From: Chrysemys picta bellii | Taxonomy: Eukaryota; Chordata; Testudines; Emydidae | Reading direction: 5' to 3' | Length of the DNA: 64,000 bases | NCBI RefSeq assembly: GCF_011386835.1 | Contig: NC_088792.1 | Span: forward strand, 224,901,894-224,965,893 | Part shown: piece after piece, positions 1 through 11,342 of the stretch | How the letters are laid out: each line of letters opens with the position of its first letter | Position numbering within the stretch: position 1 is the first letter of the stretch | Program-made: the position numbers and the translations under genes | The notes under the pieces: generated by a model | Databases searched by the model: none | Told to the model about the DNA's origin: nothing | Seen by the model: the letters and a program-made list of their open reading frames with translations, nothing else

Positions 1-441
1 GAGTTTGGGTGCTGGAGTGGGCTCAGGGCTGGGATAGCAGTTGGGGTGCAGGAGGGGGTGAGGGGTGAAGGCTTCGGCCAGGAGGCGCTTACCTCAGGCA
101 CCTCCTGGTCAGCGGTGCAGCAGGGCTCAGGCAGGCTCCCTGCAGGCCCTGGCCCCATGCCGCTCCAGGAAGCGGCTGGCACATCCCCGTGGTCCTTGGG
201 AAACGAGGGTAGGGGGCTCTGCACGCTGCCCCTGCCTGCAAGCACCTGGCCAATGGGAGCTGCGGATTCAGCGCTTGGGGCAGCACGCAGAGACCCCCGG
301 CCATCCCCCAGGGGCCGCAGGGATGTGCCAGCCACTTCCAGGAGCAGTATGGAGCCCGCTGCACCGCTGTGGTTTTAGCGCCTAAAATCTCCCAGTTTGG
401 CTTCAGTAGCCTCCGGGAGATTCAGAGGGTTGGCAGCCTTA
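1..441. mobile_element. GC-rich non-autonomous hAT-like element, cut by the window start
   Basis: A CpG-containing block of G-rich degenerate repeats of the form ggggtgcaggagggggtg is followed by a segment with ccaatgggagctgcgg and ends near tggcagcctta. The same order (G-rich repeats, a cgcttacctcaa-like joint, ccaatgggagctgcgg) occurs in reverse complement in the complete element at 16,650-17,444, so the two belong to related families. The left end lies outside the window, so target duplications cannot be checked. Overlapping ORFs of 73 to 110 codons here come from low stop density in GC-rich DNA and resemble no protein I know. Confidence 0.6.
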
Positions 442-554
442 GCCTCAGGGTGGGAGGAACTCTGGGTCCCTGCCAATTATTTTGGAGACTGTGCCCCTGT
501 TTGCCCCCCACTTTGTGCATGATCCTATTTGCACTGCCAAAAAAAAAAAAAAAA

Positions 555-779
555 TCTACAGCAACAAGTCTCAGAGCCTGGGTCAGCTGACTCAGGCTGC
601 GGCGCTAAAAATAGCACTGTAGACTCCTGCCTGGCCAGTCTCAGCACTCAAACTCCAGCCTGTGGGGGAATGTCTATACTGCTAGTTTTAGCCCTAGAGC
701 ATGATCCTGATTTTGAGTGGGCTCTGAGACTCACTAGGTTTTTGGTTTTTAGGGGGTTTATTGCAGTGTAGACATATCT
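555..779. mobile_element. TCTACACT-end MITE, degenerate copy
   Basis: The right end reads tgcagtgtagacatatctt, the inverted form of the end shared with 8,391-8,670. The inside carries gggtcagctgactcaggct and gcgctaaaaatagc, which also resemble that copy. A 16-base A run (539-554) lies directly to the left. The left terminal repeat is reduced to tctacagcaac and no target duplication is clear. The superfamily is inferred to be hAT-like from the family resemblance only. Confidence 0.5.
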
Positions 780-1884
780 TTAGGTCACAAGTGTTTTTTT
801 TTTTTTTTTTTTTTAAATTACACTTAGTTTCCATTCTGGTGAAATAAAATGCTGGAACCTATCGTTAAGCTAAAATGTTTTCTGTTCTTTGTATATGGGT
901 TTATAAAATATATTTCCAATTTCTACTTGGCCAATTTGCCCATATGCTCTCACTCCACATGCGCAGTGCTTGTAACTTCTCACCCCCTGCCAACACTAAT
1001 TAGTTTCATTTCAGTACATGAATTATTAGACCAAGCCTTCTATAGGGTTAGATTGAACCTTCAGAGAGTGTCAGTTCCTGCTGGGGGGGGGGGGAAGAGG
1101 GGGAAGAAGGGGGGTGGGAAATGATCTATGTCTCTGTCCATGCTGGCCCACATGTTTTGGAGTTGAATCAAGGCTCTGCCCATGCCCAGCTGACATGGAT
1201 GGGGTGAATGTGGGGGAGAATTTGTTCAACAGAGTCTGCTCAGTACCTGAAGCACTGATTTGAGGAGACTACGTAGGCTGGCAAGGGCACCTGCGTGGGC
1301 ACATAATGCTGGGCTATAATCTGGCTCATAGTAAATGCTTCATTTTTAATATTCTATTACAGACAGCTGTCCTTTTAAATATGATTTCTTCACAGACTCT
1401 TATGCTGTGAGAGTTAAATATGTAAAGTCAGATCCTGGAACCCTTATGACTGAGTAGCACCCATTGAAATGTATGGGCATGCCAATGTAGTAATGTACCA
1501 CTCAGTGGGTGAGATTCTGGGCTGCACCTCCAAGATGGGCCACAGAACTCACATCCATGGGGAAATGGTGACTGTGATGGCTTTCAGCCACCTTTGTGCC
1601 CTCCTGATCCTGAGCTGTTCCACAGGCCCTGTCCCTGGGTGCCTGGAATCTCCACAGGCCCCCAACACATCCCTCCCACCTCAAGCACATCCCTACATCA
1701 GGGCTTGCAAGAGGGTCCTTGAGGGCAGCCTTACAGCTCTCTGCCTCAGTTCTTGCATCAGAGGAATTCTTGCCTGGCCAGTCCTGGGGCTTTTAGGGCT
1801 CTTTTTGCTGCTTCAGCCATTTAGCTGGCATAAAGGGGCTAAAGTGGGGGAAAGTATTTCACACACTGAGTAAGGGTTACAACA
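780..1884. other. Unassigned stretch with homopolymer runs
   Basis: I see no gene. The stretch holds a 21-base T run (794-814), a 12-base G run (1,083-1,094) and a moderately GC-rich part at about 1,480-1,850. The 134-codon frame at 1,469-1,873 shows no recognisable domain, and an opposing 62-codon frame overlaps it. Confidence 0.5.
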
Positions 1885-2235
1885 TAATCTAGCCTCTAGA
1901 AAGCAGCCATTAAAATATTTTCTAGTAGTTAATTTTTCAATCTACTTTTAATGTTTTAGTTATTAATTTATTTTATAACTACCATATGAATCAGGGTGTT
2001 TTCAGCTACTAAGCAGGATTAATTTTACCTCGTTTTATTACACACGGGCTTCCTTGAAGCAACAGTAATTAAAAATTAGTTGATATATGAACACATTTTC
2101 CAAAGTATTAGTTTATCTAGAAACAACAAATCACATTGAGTTAATAAAAAATTTGATTATCTCGATGCTACAAATTACATAGCGTTGTAAATTACCATAG
2201 TAAATTCTGGCAAATTCTTCAGATGAATGTGAATG
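1885..2235. other. AT-rich, repeat-poor stretch, candidate conserved non-coding element
   Basis: The stretch is dense in TAATTA/ATTAAT-type homeodomain-like cores, for example gttattaatttatttta, cagtaattaaaaattag and attgagttaataaa. I recognise no transposon ends and no coding frame. Developmental enhancers often look like this, but so does plain AT-rich DNA. The call is inference. Confidence 0.2.
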
Positions 2236-2465
2236 CAGTTCACCCCTCTAGAGAGACAAGGTAGAGGAGGTAACATGTTTTACTGGACCAACTTCTGGTG
2301 GTGAGACAAGCTTCTGAGAGCTCTTCTTCAGGTCTGTGTAAGCTCAGAAGCTTGTCTCTCTCACCACCAGAAGTTGATCTAATTAAAGGTATTGCCTCAT
2401 CCATTCACACTTGAAGAATTTGTCTAATATTCTGGGACCAACACAGCTACCACAGCCTTGCATTC
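2236..2465. mobile_element. Long-inverted-repeat element (family A), internally deleted copy
   Basis: The left arm (gagagacaaggtagagg, then actggaccaacttctgg, then gagacaagcttctgagag) is repeated in inverted order in the right arm (agaagcttgtctctctcacc, then cagaagttgatctaatta). The block therefore folds into a hairpin of about 140 bases centred near 2,330. The distal right part reads ttctgggaccaacacagcta. The same right arm recurs at 12,480-12,622. The arrangement fits an element with long terminal inverted repeats that lost its interior. I suspect a Penelope-like retroelement terminus because of the ctgaagaagagc motif; a foldback DNA element is the alternative. Confidence 0.6.
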
Positions 2466-3569
2466 ACTCTTCTACTCAGCCCTGTCTTTCTCCTGGTTCT
2501 CTTAAAGATTCAGTGTTGCCTGACTCCTCCATAGCTCCTCCCACTGATGCAGGCTTCCTTTAGCTACCACAGGAATGTCTTTCTAACCTAGCAGTGATTC
2601 AAGACAAGGCAGTACAGAATTCTTCACAGAAGTTTGGCTAGGCTTCCTGCGGAGACTTACTGTGCTGGAAGCAGTGGGCCCACTCTCCAGGCTAGAGTTT
2701 CTTCACAGGTGGCAGAAATTGGTAGAGGAGCACCTCTTGGTTTCTCGGATATACTAGAGAACTGATTTCTTCAGTAAGTGGTGTATCTTAATTCAGATTT
2801 GTATGCTACATTAACGAATGCCCATCCAGTGATATAGATGCCTTTGACATACGTTAAAATATAGCTAAACCAGTACCAACAAGAGTAAACACAGAAGCCC
2901 TCGGTGTACAAATACCAGCATTCCCTTCCCTCCTCAAAAGCCTAGAAAGACATAGATTGAAGGAAATGGTTTAAAGCCAACAGATCTGAGCTCTTTCTGA
3001 TCATTAGGGGGAGAGAATGTGAGCTTGCAGCTCCTTGGGAAGAATATCCTCTCTACAGTTTCCTCTATTTTAAACCGAATCCCAGCAGAGGAAAGCTGAG
3101 ATGGTGACTCTTGAGATCACCTCTGCGATGTTTTGGTGCGTCAAGTCCAGCCCTTTCACACAGGGTATACCCACAATACTGGATCTTACTCATGCCTCAG
3201 AACACTAATTGTGAAGTATGTCATTCAATTTAGAATGAAACTTACGTGCATTACATATTTGCACTGTTGATGGCTTCACTATTTCTTACTGTCAATTGCT
3301 ATGATCAGAAATACTGAATCTTAACATTGAAATCACAGCAAATTACATCTTAAAACAACAACAAAAAAATCTCCCACCTAGCTCTCTGCTCCAATCTGTT
3401 GCCAAGTCCTTTGTTGAGAACAAGTTACACATGTCATCACCGCCTTCACTTCCCTTTGCCATAGTATATTATGGCTGAAATCCCAGCACCACTGAAATCA
3501 GTTTTGCCATTGACTTCAATGGAGTCAAGATTTTACTCTTAGTATCTGTGGTTATGCAGTTTTCTATAC
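2466..3569. other. Unassigned intergenic stretch
   Basis: No gene is visible. At about 3,475-3,535 a short segment with tgacttcaatggagtcaaga resembles the hairpin MITEs found at 11,933 and 63,521, but its arms are too decayed to delimit. Confidence 0.4.
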
Positions 3570-4070
3570 CATGAACCACCTTCCTGAACTAACCACCAAG
3601 CCTTTACTCTCTCCTTCAAGACCCATGTCAAAAACTCACTTCTTGGAGACCTATACACTTTTTTCTTCCCCTTTAAGAATAATTATTAGTTAACCCTTTA
3701 AGAAGTTCACATGACTTAACTAAAGTACTATACAATAGAGATGGTCAGGAAAAAAAATTTTCTTGTGAAAGTTTTTAACAAAATATGATTTTAAAACATA
3801 ACTTCAAAGTTTCAGCCTTTTTTTGTCAAAAAGCTATTTTCCATTAAAAATATTTTGATGGAAATGTTTCAACCAGCTCTACTGTGTAATTTTGTTTTCA
3901 TCTTCATCCTTCTTTCCTTCTTTTATTCCCCATCTAGTGCTCTCTAGCTCCTCTTCTGGGTGTTTTTTTCTTAACTTACATCATAAGCTCTTCCGTTAAG
4001 GGACCTCATTTTTGTTTGTCAGAGCAGCATTGTGTATGTTGATGGTGCCATATAAAGACTAATTAACAAC
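3570..4070 (+). mobile_element. L2-like LINE 3' end, decayed
   Basis: The segment tccttcaagacccatgtcaa corresponds to the end of an L2-type ORF2, where a Ser-Phe-Lys-Thr-His motif precedes the stop. The trailer ataagctcttccgttaaggg followed by a gtatgttgatggtgccat block resembles the LINE or SINE tail at 46,115-46,190. A hAT-like MITE (3,736-3,881) interrupts it. The boundaries are approximate. Confidence 0.45.
3736..3881. mobile_element. TAGAGMTGGT-end MITE
   Basis: The left end tagagatggtcagg and the right end tttcaaccagctcta are inverted repeats of one another (TAGAGmTGGT). The interior is A/T-rich with ttgtcaaaaag and ggaaatgtttc. The flanks ctatacaa and ctgtgtaa agree at five of eight positions, possibly a worn 8-bp target duplication. 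A related end occurs at 46,704 (tagagctgttcaaaa). Confidence 0.55.
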
Positions 4071-4340
4071 AACGGAACATTTCAAGTTTATGCCCTTGCT
4101 ATTTCATTTAATATCCTTCATTTGGTAGCTGTCACATTTGTAAGACTACACATTTGAGTACACACTTTTTAGTGTTATACTTTATTTTGGTGTGTTGGAA
4201 AAACTACACATATGTAGCACAATGAAGATACTTTTGTGAGGGACTATGTGCAGCATTCTTCATGATGTCTGTACAATTTACATGTAGTATAAGTACTCAG
4301 TTTGCTGCACCTGAGGGTCACTTCATTTTCCTGTGCTTAG

Positions 4341-4510
4341 CAGAGCTGGCGCTGGGCATAAGCAACTAAGCAATTGCTTAGACCTCTGAGCAGCTCAAGG
4401 GGGTCCCCATTCACTTTTTTAGTATGTATTTTGTGTGTGTGTGTGTGTGTGCGCGCGCAAAATATTCCTGCTTAGGGCCCCCAATGGACTAGCACCACCT
4501 CTGGTGCTTA
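4341..4510. mobile_element. Fragment of a DNA element with internal TG/GC repeat
   Basis: The motif gctgggcataagcaactaag followed by gcagctcaagggggtcccc looks like a transposon-derived segment known to me from turtle DNA. No terminal repeat pair or target duplication could be placed. An alternating (TG)n/(GC)n run sits inside it. Confidence 0.35.
4432..4458. repeat. (TG)n(CG)n microsatellite
   Basis: Ten TG units run directly into gcgcgcgc, giving 27 bases of strictly alternating purine and pyrimidine, a class of sequence prone to left-handed DNA. Confidence 0.95.
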
Positions 4511-6068
4511 GCATATTGTATAACATACCACGACTATAATCACAAACAGTTACATACCCTTTTCCAAAGCAGTGTGAACTTTTTTCTTTAAGTGGGTTTT
4601 GATATAAGAGTGAAACATGGTCTGTTTTTGATATAGCCAATAACAGGACACTGTCCAGTGTTACAGTTTAGGCACATTGCTCTGAAATTAATAATAGTCA
4701 TTTAAAAGCCAATCTACCATCCTGACCAAAATTAATTAGAAGTTCCGTATGTCAGAAATGTACTTTATATTATATTGAGTGCCAGATGGGGTTTAAACAC
4801 AAAGAACTAATTTCAAATTGTGTACCCTGTTCCATTCAGACCAACAAAATCTATAAAGGAAAAAGTAATGATTTTTTTCCAAGGGCTTTTAAAACAAATG
4901 TAACCATGGAATCTTGGTCCTTCGCCATTTTTCCTTTAACTGTATTGGGAGACATTTATATAGACTATCATATTTACATAATCTTCATAGTATATATGTT
5001 TCCACATAGTGAGCCAACTTTCAGTTCGAGTGCAAGTAAAAATCATTTTATTCTTGAACTGCTTATTAAAGCTTATTTTTCAAATAAAGGTTGTGAGGAT
5101 TTTTCTCCAATATTCATATGAAAAAAAGAAGGAAACTATAATCATGGAAAGAATTTTAAAATACAGTGGATCCATATTTTTGGATCCTTAAAAATAATAG
5201 AAATCAGTTAAGCAGGAGGTTGTTATTAAATGGACCATTTCCTCAGCTGGTATAAGTCAGTGGAGATCCATGGAATGATTTTTAGAGATGATGTAGTGTC
5301 TGTTGAATCAAATCTGAAGAGTAGTTTAGCTTATGATGGTCTGACTAAATCAGAAAATCAGGGGAGATGGTAAATCCTGATTTTCTGGGGAAAGATGTCT
5401 ATGGAAGAGGAATTAACATTCTAACCTGAAGTCCTATAAAGAACTCATCACAAAAGCTAGTATATTCTTATCTCTCCATCACAAAATAAATTGATTATAA
5501 TACAATGCTAATAGGTTTGTCATTTTGGGAAAGAATACAGAAAGCTTGCTCAATGTCCTTTGTGGTGATTTGGCTACTCAGGGATAGAAAAAGAGTAGTT
5601 ATTATAAATGACAGTATTACTAACTGTGATTCCTTAGATGTGCTCTTTCAAATTATCCCACAGAGATTATATAAATCTGGAGTCATTTACAGTGTTCACC
5701 TACAGTAATAGCATTTAAATAGTACTGAAAAGCTGAAGATTAAACTTGAGACAAGTCAAGATCCTTACATGTGATTTCATCAATGGTTATTATTGAACTT
5801 AGCACAATGGGAAATACAGGACAGCATAATTTTCTTTCAATTTTGGGGAAAAGAATAACGGTAGGTCTTGCAGGACAAAATGAAGATTTGGTTTGCCTTT
5901 GCAGTTGTAACAATAAGTTATCAAAAGGAGAAGCAGTGATACCTTACTTCTCAAGACAATGTGTCATATGAAACTATTTCTGGATTAATATCCACAAAAA
6001 AGTAGAATTCCTTTCATTCTGATATTTAAAATGAAGGATGTATGTAGACAACAACTCATTAGAGTATG
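4511..6068. other. Unassigned AT-rich intergenic stretch
   Basis: No gene, transposon end or tandem repeat stands out. The frames of 60 to 111 codons here have no recognisable motif and biased Ile/Lys/Phe content expected from AT-rich DNA. Confidence 0.45.
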
Positions 6069-6259
6069 TACACCTCTACCCCGATATAACACTGTCCTCA
6101 GGAGCCAAAAAAATCTTACTGCGTTATAGGTGAAACCACGTTATATCGAACTTGCTTTGATCTGCCGGAGTGCTTTGATCCCCCCCCAGAGCACTGCTTT
6201 ACTGTGTTATATCTGAATTCATGTTATAGAGGGTCGCGTTATATTGGGGTAGAGGTGTA
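6069..6259. mobile_element. Mariner/Tc1-type MITE with TA target duplication
   Basis: The ends tacacctctaccccgatata and tatattggggtagaggtgta are inverted repeats of about 22 bases with one mismatch, and the outermost TA on each side is the expected duplicated target. The 191-bp element carries further copies of gttata/tataac and a run of nine C, and has no coding capacity. TA target use and this layout are typical of Tc1/mariner-derived MITEs. I recognise the family as common in turtle genomes. Confidence 0.85.
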
Positions 6260-8390
6260 TTATTGCTATGTGTGTTTTAGGCACATAAGGATTTCACCTT
6301 CTAAAAACTGCATATCATACATATCCCAGTGAGTTACTCTTTTGTATTTGGGCAATAGATTGAATGATCTAATAGGTCTTTTCCATCTGTAAGGCCCTGA
6401 TCTGAGACAAAGTTAAGCATGTGAAAGTCTTGGCAGGATCAGATCTCAACTTCTATAATATTATGTTTTTCTTTGTTAAAGTGCTTACAAATGGAAATAA
6501 ATAGGTCTTTTTAACTAAAATATACTAGTTGTTAGATAGAGTATGTGGATACTAAACCATTATCTCTGAAAAAACAAATGAAAAAAAGAAATCTGATAAT
6601 TTGCCAATATTTAATTTAATTTGCAGCTACTTAGAAGTATCTTAATATAGACACAGAATACCATGCAGCATTCTGACATTGAGAGATGTACCAGCCCTTG
6701 GAACTGAAGCTAGTTTGATTTTGACAGCAGAGGGTTTGAAACTGACAGCTGAATTTTACTTGCAGTACATCTCATTAATCGTCTCTGGAGGATGTGATTT
6801 GTTTAGTTTTTTTTTATTTTTCCCCTTACCACCCTCTCCCCACAGTGGAAGAGACACTCAAAAGAGTTGTCTAACTATCAGGTTTGGTGCCAGTTATTGT
6901 CCTTTTCCCACAGTATGCACGATCATTTGGTTGCATCTTTTTTTCTCTCCCTCCCCTCCCCCCTCCAGTATTGTCAGAATAACCCAACATCAAGAAAAGT
7001 GAAAAAATTCCAACAAAACAAATTCAATAATCCAACAAAGATCCTGCAGATTTACATTTCCCCTCGTTGATGCAGCTGTTTATATCAAGGACTCTGGCTT
7101 GAATTAGCTACCACTTTTGCTTTGGAGAGAGATACGATAACACTGAGGTTTTCAATGAGCACACTGATTTCACGCAAATTGGGTAGAATCAAGATTCTCC
7201 TTTGCTTTTGGTATCACAGGTTACAATGCTACAGGCAAAGTGAGGACCTTCCTATAAAAAACTTGAGTAAACAGGTTTTGATGTGGGGGATGGAATTTAT
7301 TCTTCACCCACTAACCACAGACTGCCTGCAAAACTGCAGTACACTCCCACCACAGCTATTGTTCCAGCTCCTGGAACAGAACAAAAGCCATTGCCCAATG
7401 TCCCTCTTTACAGGTGGTTTCAGCCTTGGGGTGTGCAAATGTGCATCCAGTGGAACCTCCTTTGTCCTGTTCTTGCTTCACCCCAACACTTCTATCCACT
7501 CTCACCTGGCCACAGGAATCAGCATGTATACCCTCAATGTAGTGTGCAGGAATTGCAGGGGCTCCCTTACACACCTGCTCCAGTGGTGGCTAACTCATCC
7601 CCCTGTCCCCAAAGCTATCAATGCCCTTAAAGTGGCATGGATGCCCTTGTACAGGGCCTGCATGCTTTGCTGAATTTCACCCAAAGTAAACAAGGTTCAA
7701 TCTACCATGGGAACATGCAGATGACTGTCCTATATCACTATATGTACTCTGCGAGAACTTGCGTAATTTTAACTTGCTAATACTTTAATAGTTCAACTTT
7801 TAGAATGTTCTTGAAGGGGAATCCCCCTACCCAAGTGGTCTAGGGCTGGTGTCACTGTTGCTGTACTATCCCCTCCTGCTACCCTCTACCCCAGAAGTGG
7901 CTGTGGACATGGATCCTCTATATCCAGCTGATCCGCAGGTGTCTGGTGGGGGCTGTTCCCACCTGGAACACTTCTGAAGCGGTTTGTAACTTGTGCCTCA
8001 ACTAGCTCAGATGTCTGAGGATTGCGGGTGCGTGAAGGTGTCTGTCCCCTGATCAGTTTTTACCCAGTCTTTATTCAGGCAAAATTTCCATTTATTTTGA
8101 TAAGAGTTTTGCCTGAGTAAGAATGGAGTAAAAACTGAATACATGAAATCAGGACTTGAGCCAGTAGCAATAAATATGTTATCCATGAACACTAAACAGA
8201 TCATTCTGTAGGAAGATTGTGTATTGAGCTACTGTTAACCAACCCCCTCAGAGTTTATAACGGTCATACTTCAAATATTTGTTGCCAAAATTCTTACTAC
8301 ATTATTTCCCACATTCGTATTCACTTATGTAGTTCTGTTGCAGTCAATGGGATACTCAGGTGAGCTAGGGCTGTAGGATTTGGTCCTATT
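6260..8390. other. Unassigned stretch, includes a 183-codon frame of doubtful meaning
   Basis: A pyrimidine-rich patch lies at 6,800-6,970. At 7,122-7,673 one plus-strand frame stays open for 183 codons, while a second plus frame (7,283-7,630, 115 codons) and a minus frame overlap it. The translation shows no domain, signal peptide or familiar repeat, and the DNA is moderately GC-rich there. I do not call a gene. Confidence 0.4.
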
Positions 8391-8670
8391 GGGATGTCTA
8401 CACAGGGATAAAAAACCCACAAGATGGCTGGCTTGGGTCAGCTCACAGGGCTTGGGGCTGAAGGGTTAAAAATAGCGGTGTAGACTTCCAGGCTGAGGCT
8501 GGAGCTTAAATTCTGGGACTCTCCCACTTTGCAGGGTCCTAGAGTCTGGGCTACAGCCCAAGCCTGAAGAGCTACACAGCAGTTAAACAGCCCCTTGGCT
8601 CAAGCCCCAGGAGCCAGAGTCAGCAGGCACAGACCAGCCAGGGGTTTTTAATTGTGGTACAGACATACCC
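8391..8670. mobile_element. TCTACAC-end MITE, near-complete copy
   Basis: The left end gggatgtctacac and the right end gtacagacataccc are inverted repeats. Internal motifs taaaaatagcggtgtagac and cagggtcctagagtctggg, and a second copy of aggggtttttaattg near the right end, give a partly palindromic layout. The 280-bp element has no ORF. Flanking octamers gtcctatt and atagagag do not match, so the target duplication is lost or of another length. Confidence 0.7.
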
Positions 8671-8679
8671 ATAGAGAGG

Positions 8680-8982
8680 AACTGTAATAAACATAGCTTA
8701 AATAATCATTAAGTTACCGTTTTTATTTAGATTTCAAAGTCTTTCAAATATAGCTAGAACTGTGGGATTTGCAGGATGCACAGACAAAAAGCTCATGCTG
8801 GAAGCCACAAAATCACAACCCTTAGGAGTTTTAATTAGATCTGCTGTGAGAGACATTTATGCACTGCCGCATCAAAATGACTCCGCTAATGTTTATCGTG
8901 TGCAAAAATACATTCCAAATTGGACTGATCATATGGTTTATTAGAATTATCTAAATAAATTCTGGCATTTCTTTTTCACTCA
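8680..8982. other. Repeat-poor stretch, candidate conserved non-coding element
   Basis: Balanced base composition and no transposon ends. It includes tttatgcactgccgcatcaa and a 60-codon frame (8,762-8,944) that is not protein-like. The call is inference from texture only and could be tested by alignment to other reptiles and birds. Confidence 0.2.
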
Positions 8983-9200
8983 GGCTACGTCTACACTACA
9001 TCATTTACAGTGGCGCAACTGCACTGCTGAAGCACTTCTGGTGAAGACGCTCCAAGCTGATGGGGGAGAGCTCTCCTGTTGTCTTAATAACTCCTGCCTT
9101 CGGGAGACGTGATAGCTATGTTGGCAGGAGAAGCTCTCCCATAGACAGCACCATCTACAGCGGTGCTTAGATAGGTATCACTATGTTGCTCAAGGGCATT
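8983..9200. mobile_element. GGCTACGTCTACACTAC-end element, right end missing
   Basis: The left terminus ggctacgtctacactac is intact. Inside, agagctctcctgttgtc and gagaagctctcccatagac form an imperfect inverted pair. No matching right terminus is found, so this is a truncated non-autonomous DNA transposon, hAT-like by resemblance. Confidence 0.55.
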
Positions 9201-9790
9201 CAGACTGAAATGAGACTGAAAACGGTTTACTATGTTTAAGTGTGCAAAGGAATACAGTTCTTTTTACTTGGAAGAAAGACAACCCATTGAGATGCACAGC
9301 AGCTGGACTATAATACATCCTGGACACAGTCAACACTTGTGGCTATATCAAAAGTGAACCCAAGTGTGCTAGTGAAAGAACCCTATCCACAGGAATTCCA
9401 GAGCTTGGCATCTGGGTAACAAAGTTGCCAAACATGCTCTGCCTTTATTTTCAGCTGGTGGCTCAGTTGCCAGAGTGGAAAATGAGCAGGGAGAGAGGAA
9501 GCAGCATGATGAGTGCTAGCAACCACAAAAGACCCTGCCAAGTCTACAATCAATAATGTGCCAGTTTGCTTTCTAATTGCTTTGCCACAGGTTTAAAAAA
9601 AGCTAAAATGTGCTGTATATGTGTTCTTTTTATATCGTAGTTGCATATGTAGTGAGAACCCAGTAGTTTGTTAGTGACGAGATACTGGTAATCAAGAAGA
9701 AACGAATTCCTAAGACTGGTGCACACCTAAAATTTAGATCTAGCAACTTCACTCAGGAGTGTGAAAAATGTAATGCCTAGGCCCGTGCAA
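9201..9790. other. Unassigned stretch
   Basis: No gene or repeat recognised. Confidence 0.35.
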
Positions 9791-10003
9791 TATAATTTGG
9801 TTGACCTAATTCTCACTACAGATGCAGCTAGGTCGACAGAAGTTCTTCTGTCTACCTAGGTACTGCCTCTCAGGGGGATGGATTTACTACACCAATGGAA
9901 AAACCCCTTCCATTGCTATAATAAATGTCTACACCACTGCAGTGGAGCTGCAATACTACAGTTGTGCTGCTGTAGCACTTGTAGTGTAAACATACTCCTG
10001 CTG
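9791..10003. mobile_element. Degenerate MITE related to 16,066-16,197
   Basis: The segment with ccattgctataataa and cactgcagtggagctgcaat parallels gttgctgtaataatt and gcatctgcagtggcataact at 16,100-16,160 in the same order. The right end tagtgtaaacatac is a worn form of the TCTACACT-type terminus, and gaagttcttctgtctacct suggests an internal palindrome. Confidence 0.55.
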
Positions 10004-10679
10004 TAAGGTAAGAATATTCCATTAGTAATCTCTAGATTGTGTAACATACAATCCACTATAAACATTAATAATGTGACTGAGAGCCTTTAACTTTTAAAAT
10101 GGATGGTTAATAAATCTAAAAGAAATGGGCTAGACAGTTATGAAAAACATGCAGCTTTATCTCTGCTTTTTTCAGTTCTCATATATGTCTTAAAGAGAGA
10201 AGTGCTTCTTTTGTGAAGGATGAGTATTCTCAGACACATCTCTATGCGTTTCTCTGTCCTTGACTCAGATCTCATTAGCTTCCACTGTTTATAATGAGCC
10301 CCCACTATCCATTTTCAATGTCCATCTTTGTTCCCGAAATTTCTCTCTCTTCCCATTTCTCCTGTTTGTAAAAAACAGCTTGTCACCACCACGTCAGTAT
10401 CGTTTATATGTGCTCCTTCCTCACCTCTGCCTCTCTGGGAACCCTCATGTTTAAAATCCTTTCACCTTGTCTATTTCAATTCCTTTCTATAGTGAACCCC
10501 AAAGTACAAATTGTCCAGACTCCAGCATGGGCAAAATGCTGCCTGCCATGGGTAGACACTTAAAAGTTCACTCTGGCTCTAGTAATATGACAGGTCTCAG
10601 AGATATTCTATACACTGAAAATGGGAAATACTGCTAGAACCAGGTTTGTCTCTCTAGAACCGTAACATACTTTTAACAT
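10004..10679. other. Unassigned stretch
   Basis: No gene or element ends. The part from 10,250 to 10,470 is pyrimidine-rich and may belong to the LINE relic that starts at 10,680, but I cannot show this. Confidence 0.35.
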
Positions 10680-11040
10680 GTGCCCACCATATCTACCGTT
10701 CTCATATGTTCAAAGAGGCCCCAGCCACATCCTTCCTATTGTAAAAAACTTTCCTGGCTCATTAATTTTAGGATACAGTGCAAAACTGCCCTCCTTGCAT
10801 CTGAGCTCCTTCACAGATTTGTTACAGCCTCTCTCAACCCTTTCCTCTTTCCACTTCACCATCCTGTCCATCCCTTTGCATCATCTTGCCACTCTGGTGG
10901 CATAATAGCTCTTTCCTCTGCATCTCCTCCAATCTGGGACAGCACTTCTATATCTCTCCATCTTACAATACTCTATCTCAACACTTAAGACGTATTTTCT
11001 CTCTTGCCTCTCTCTGGAGGCTTGATCCTTTTGGTACTTA
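10680..11040 (+). pseudogene. L2-type LINE, ORF2 C-terminal relic
   Basis: Stitched plus-strand frames give a pattern typical of the end of L2-clade ORF2. A stretch like Phe-Arg-Ile-Gln-Cys-Lys-Thr-Ala (near 10,765) comes first, followed about 50 residues on by Ser-Ala-Ser-Pro-Pro-Ile-Trp-Asp-Ser (near 10,920), and then a Leu-rich stretch with a stop where the family ends in Lys-Thr-His-Leu-Phe. The frame is broken by a stop and at least one shift, so no product is possible. The reverse-transcriptase core is absent (5' truncation, the usual LINE fate). Confidence 0.6.
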
Positions 11041-11342
11041 AGTTGGTGACAAAATTCTCACTTACTTCAACAATTCATCATACAATCCTTAATGTCTTTT
11101 CCTGCTATTATTTAAGATTATAATTTTATTATTTAACTCTGTTGCACACTTTGGCGCACAATTTTGTTAAGACTTTGTCCTGTAGCTGTATTATAAATTA
11201 CAGTAGGCCATGAACCACTCCATCAATAATCAAACAGTGAAGTCCAAAACTCTTTCTAGAGGCTTTTCTTTTTTTGGACGCAAAAAAGCTCAAAAACCAA
11301 GTACTGTGTCACTCTGAACACTGCTTGGCTGTATCCTTTGTT

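Noticed and set aside
2295..2350. Hammerhead-like core in the first copy of the inverted-repeat element
   Set aside because: CTGAAGA is present on the minus strand of the left arm but the GAAA and stem II partner are missing. Only the 12.4-kb copy keeps the order.
4419..4640. ORF with a Thr-His repeat
   Set aside because: Translation of the (TG)n microsatellite on the minus strand.
7122..7673. 183-codon plus-strand ORF
   Set aside because: No domain, signal peptide or splice context; another plus frame and a minus frame are open over the same bases. Kept only as a note.
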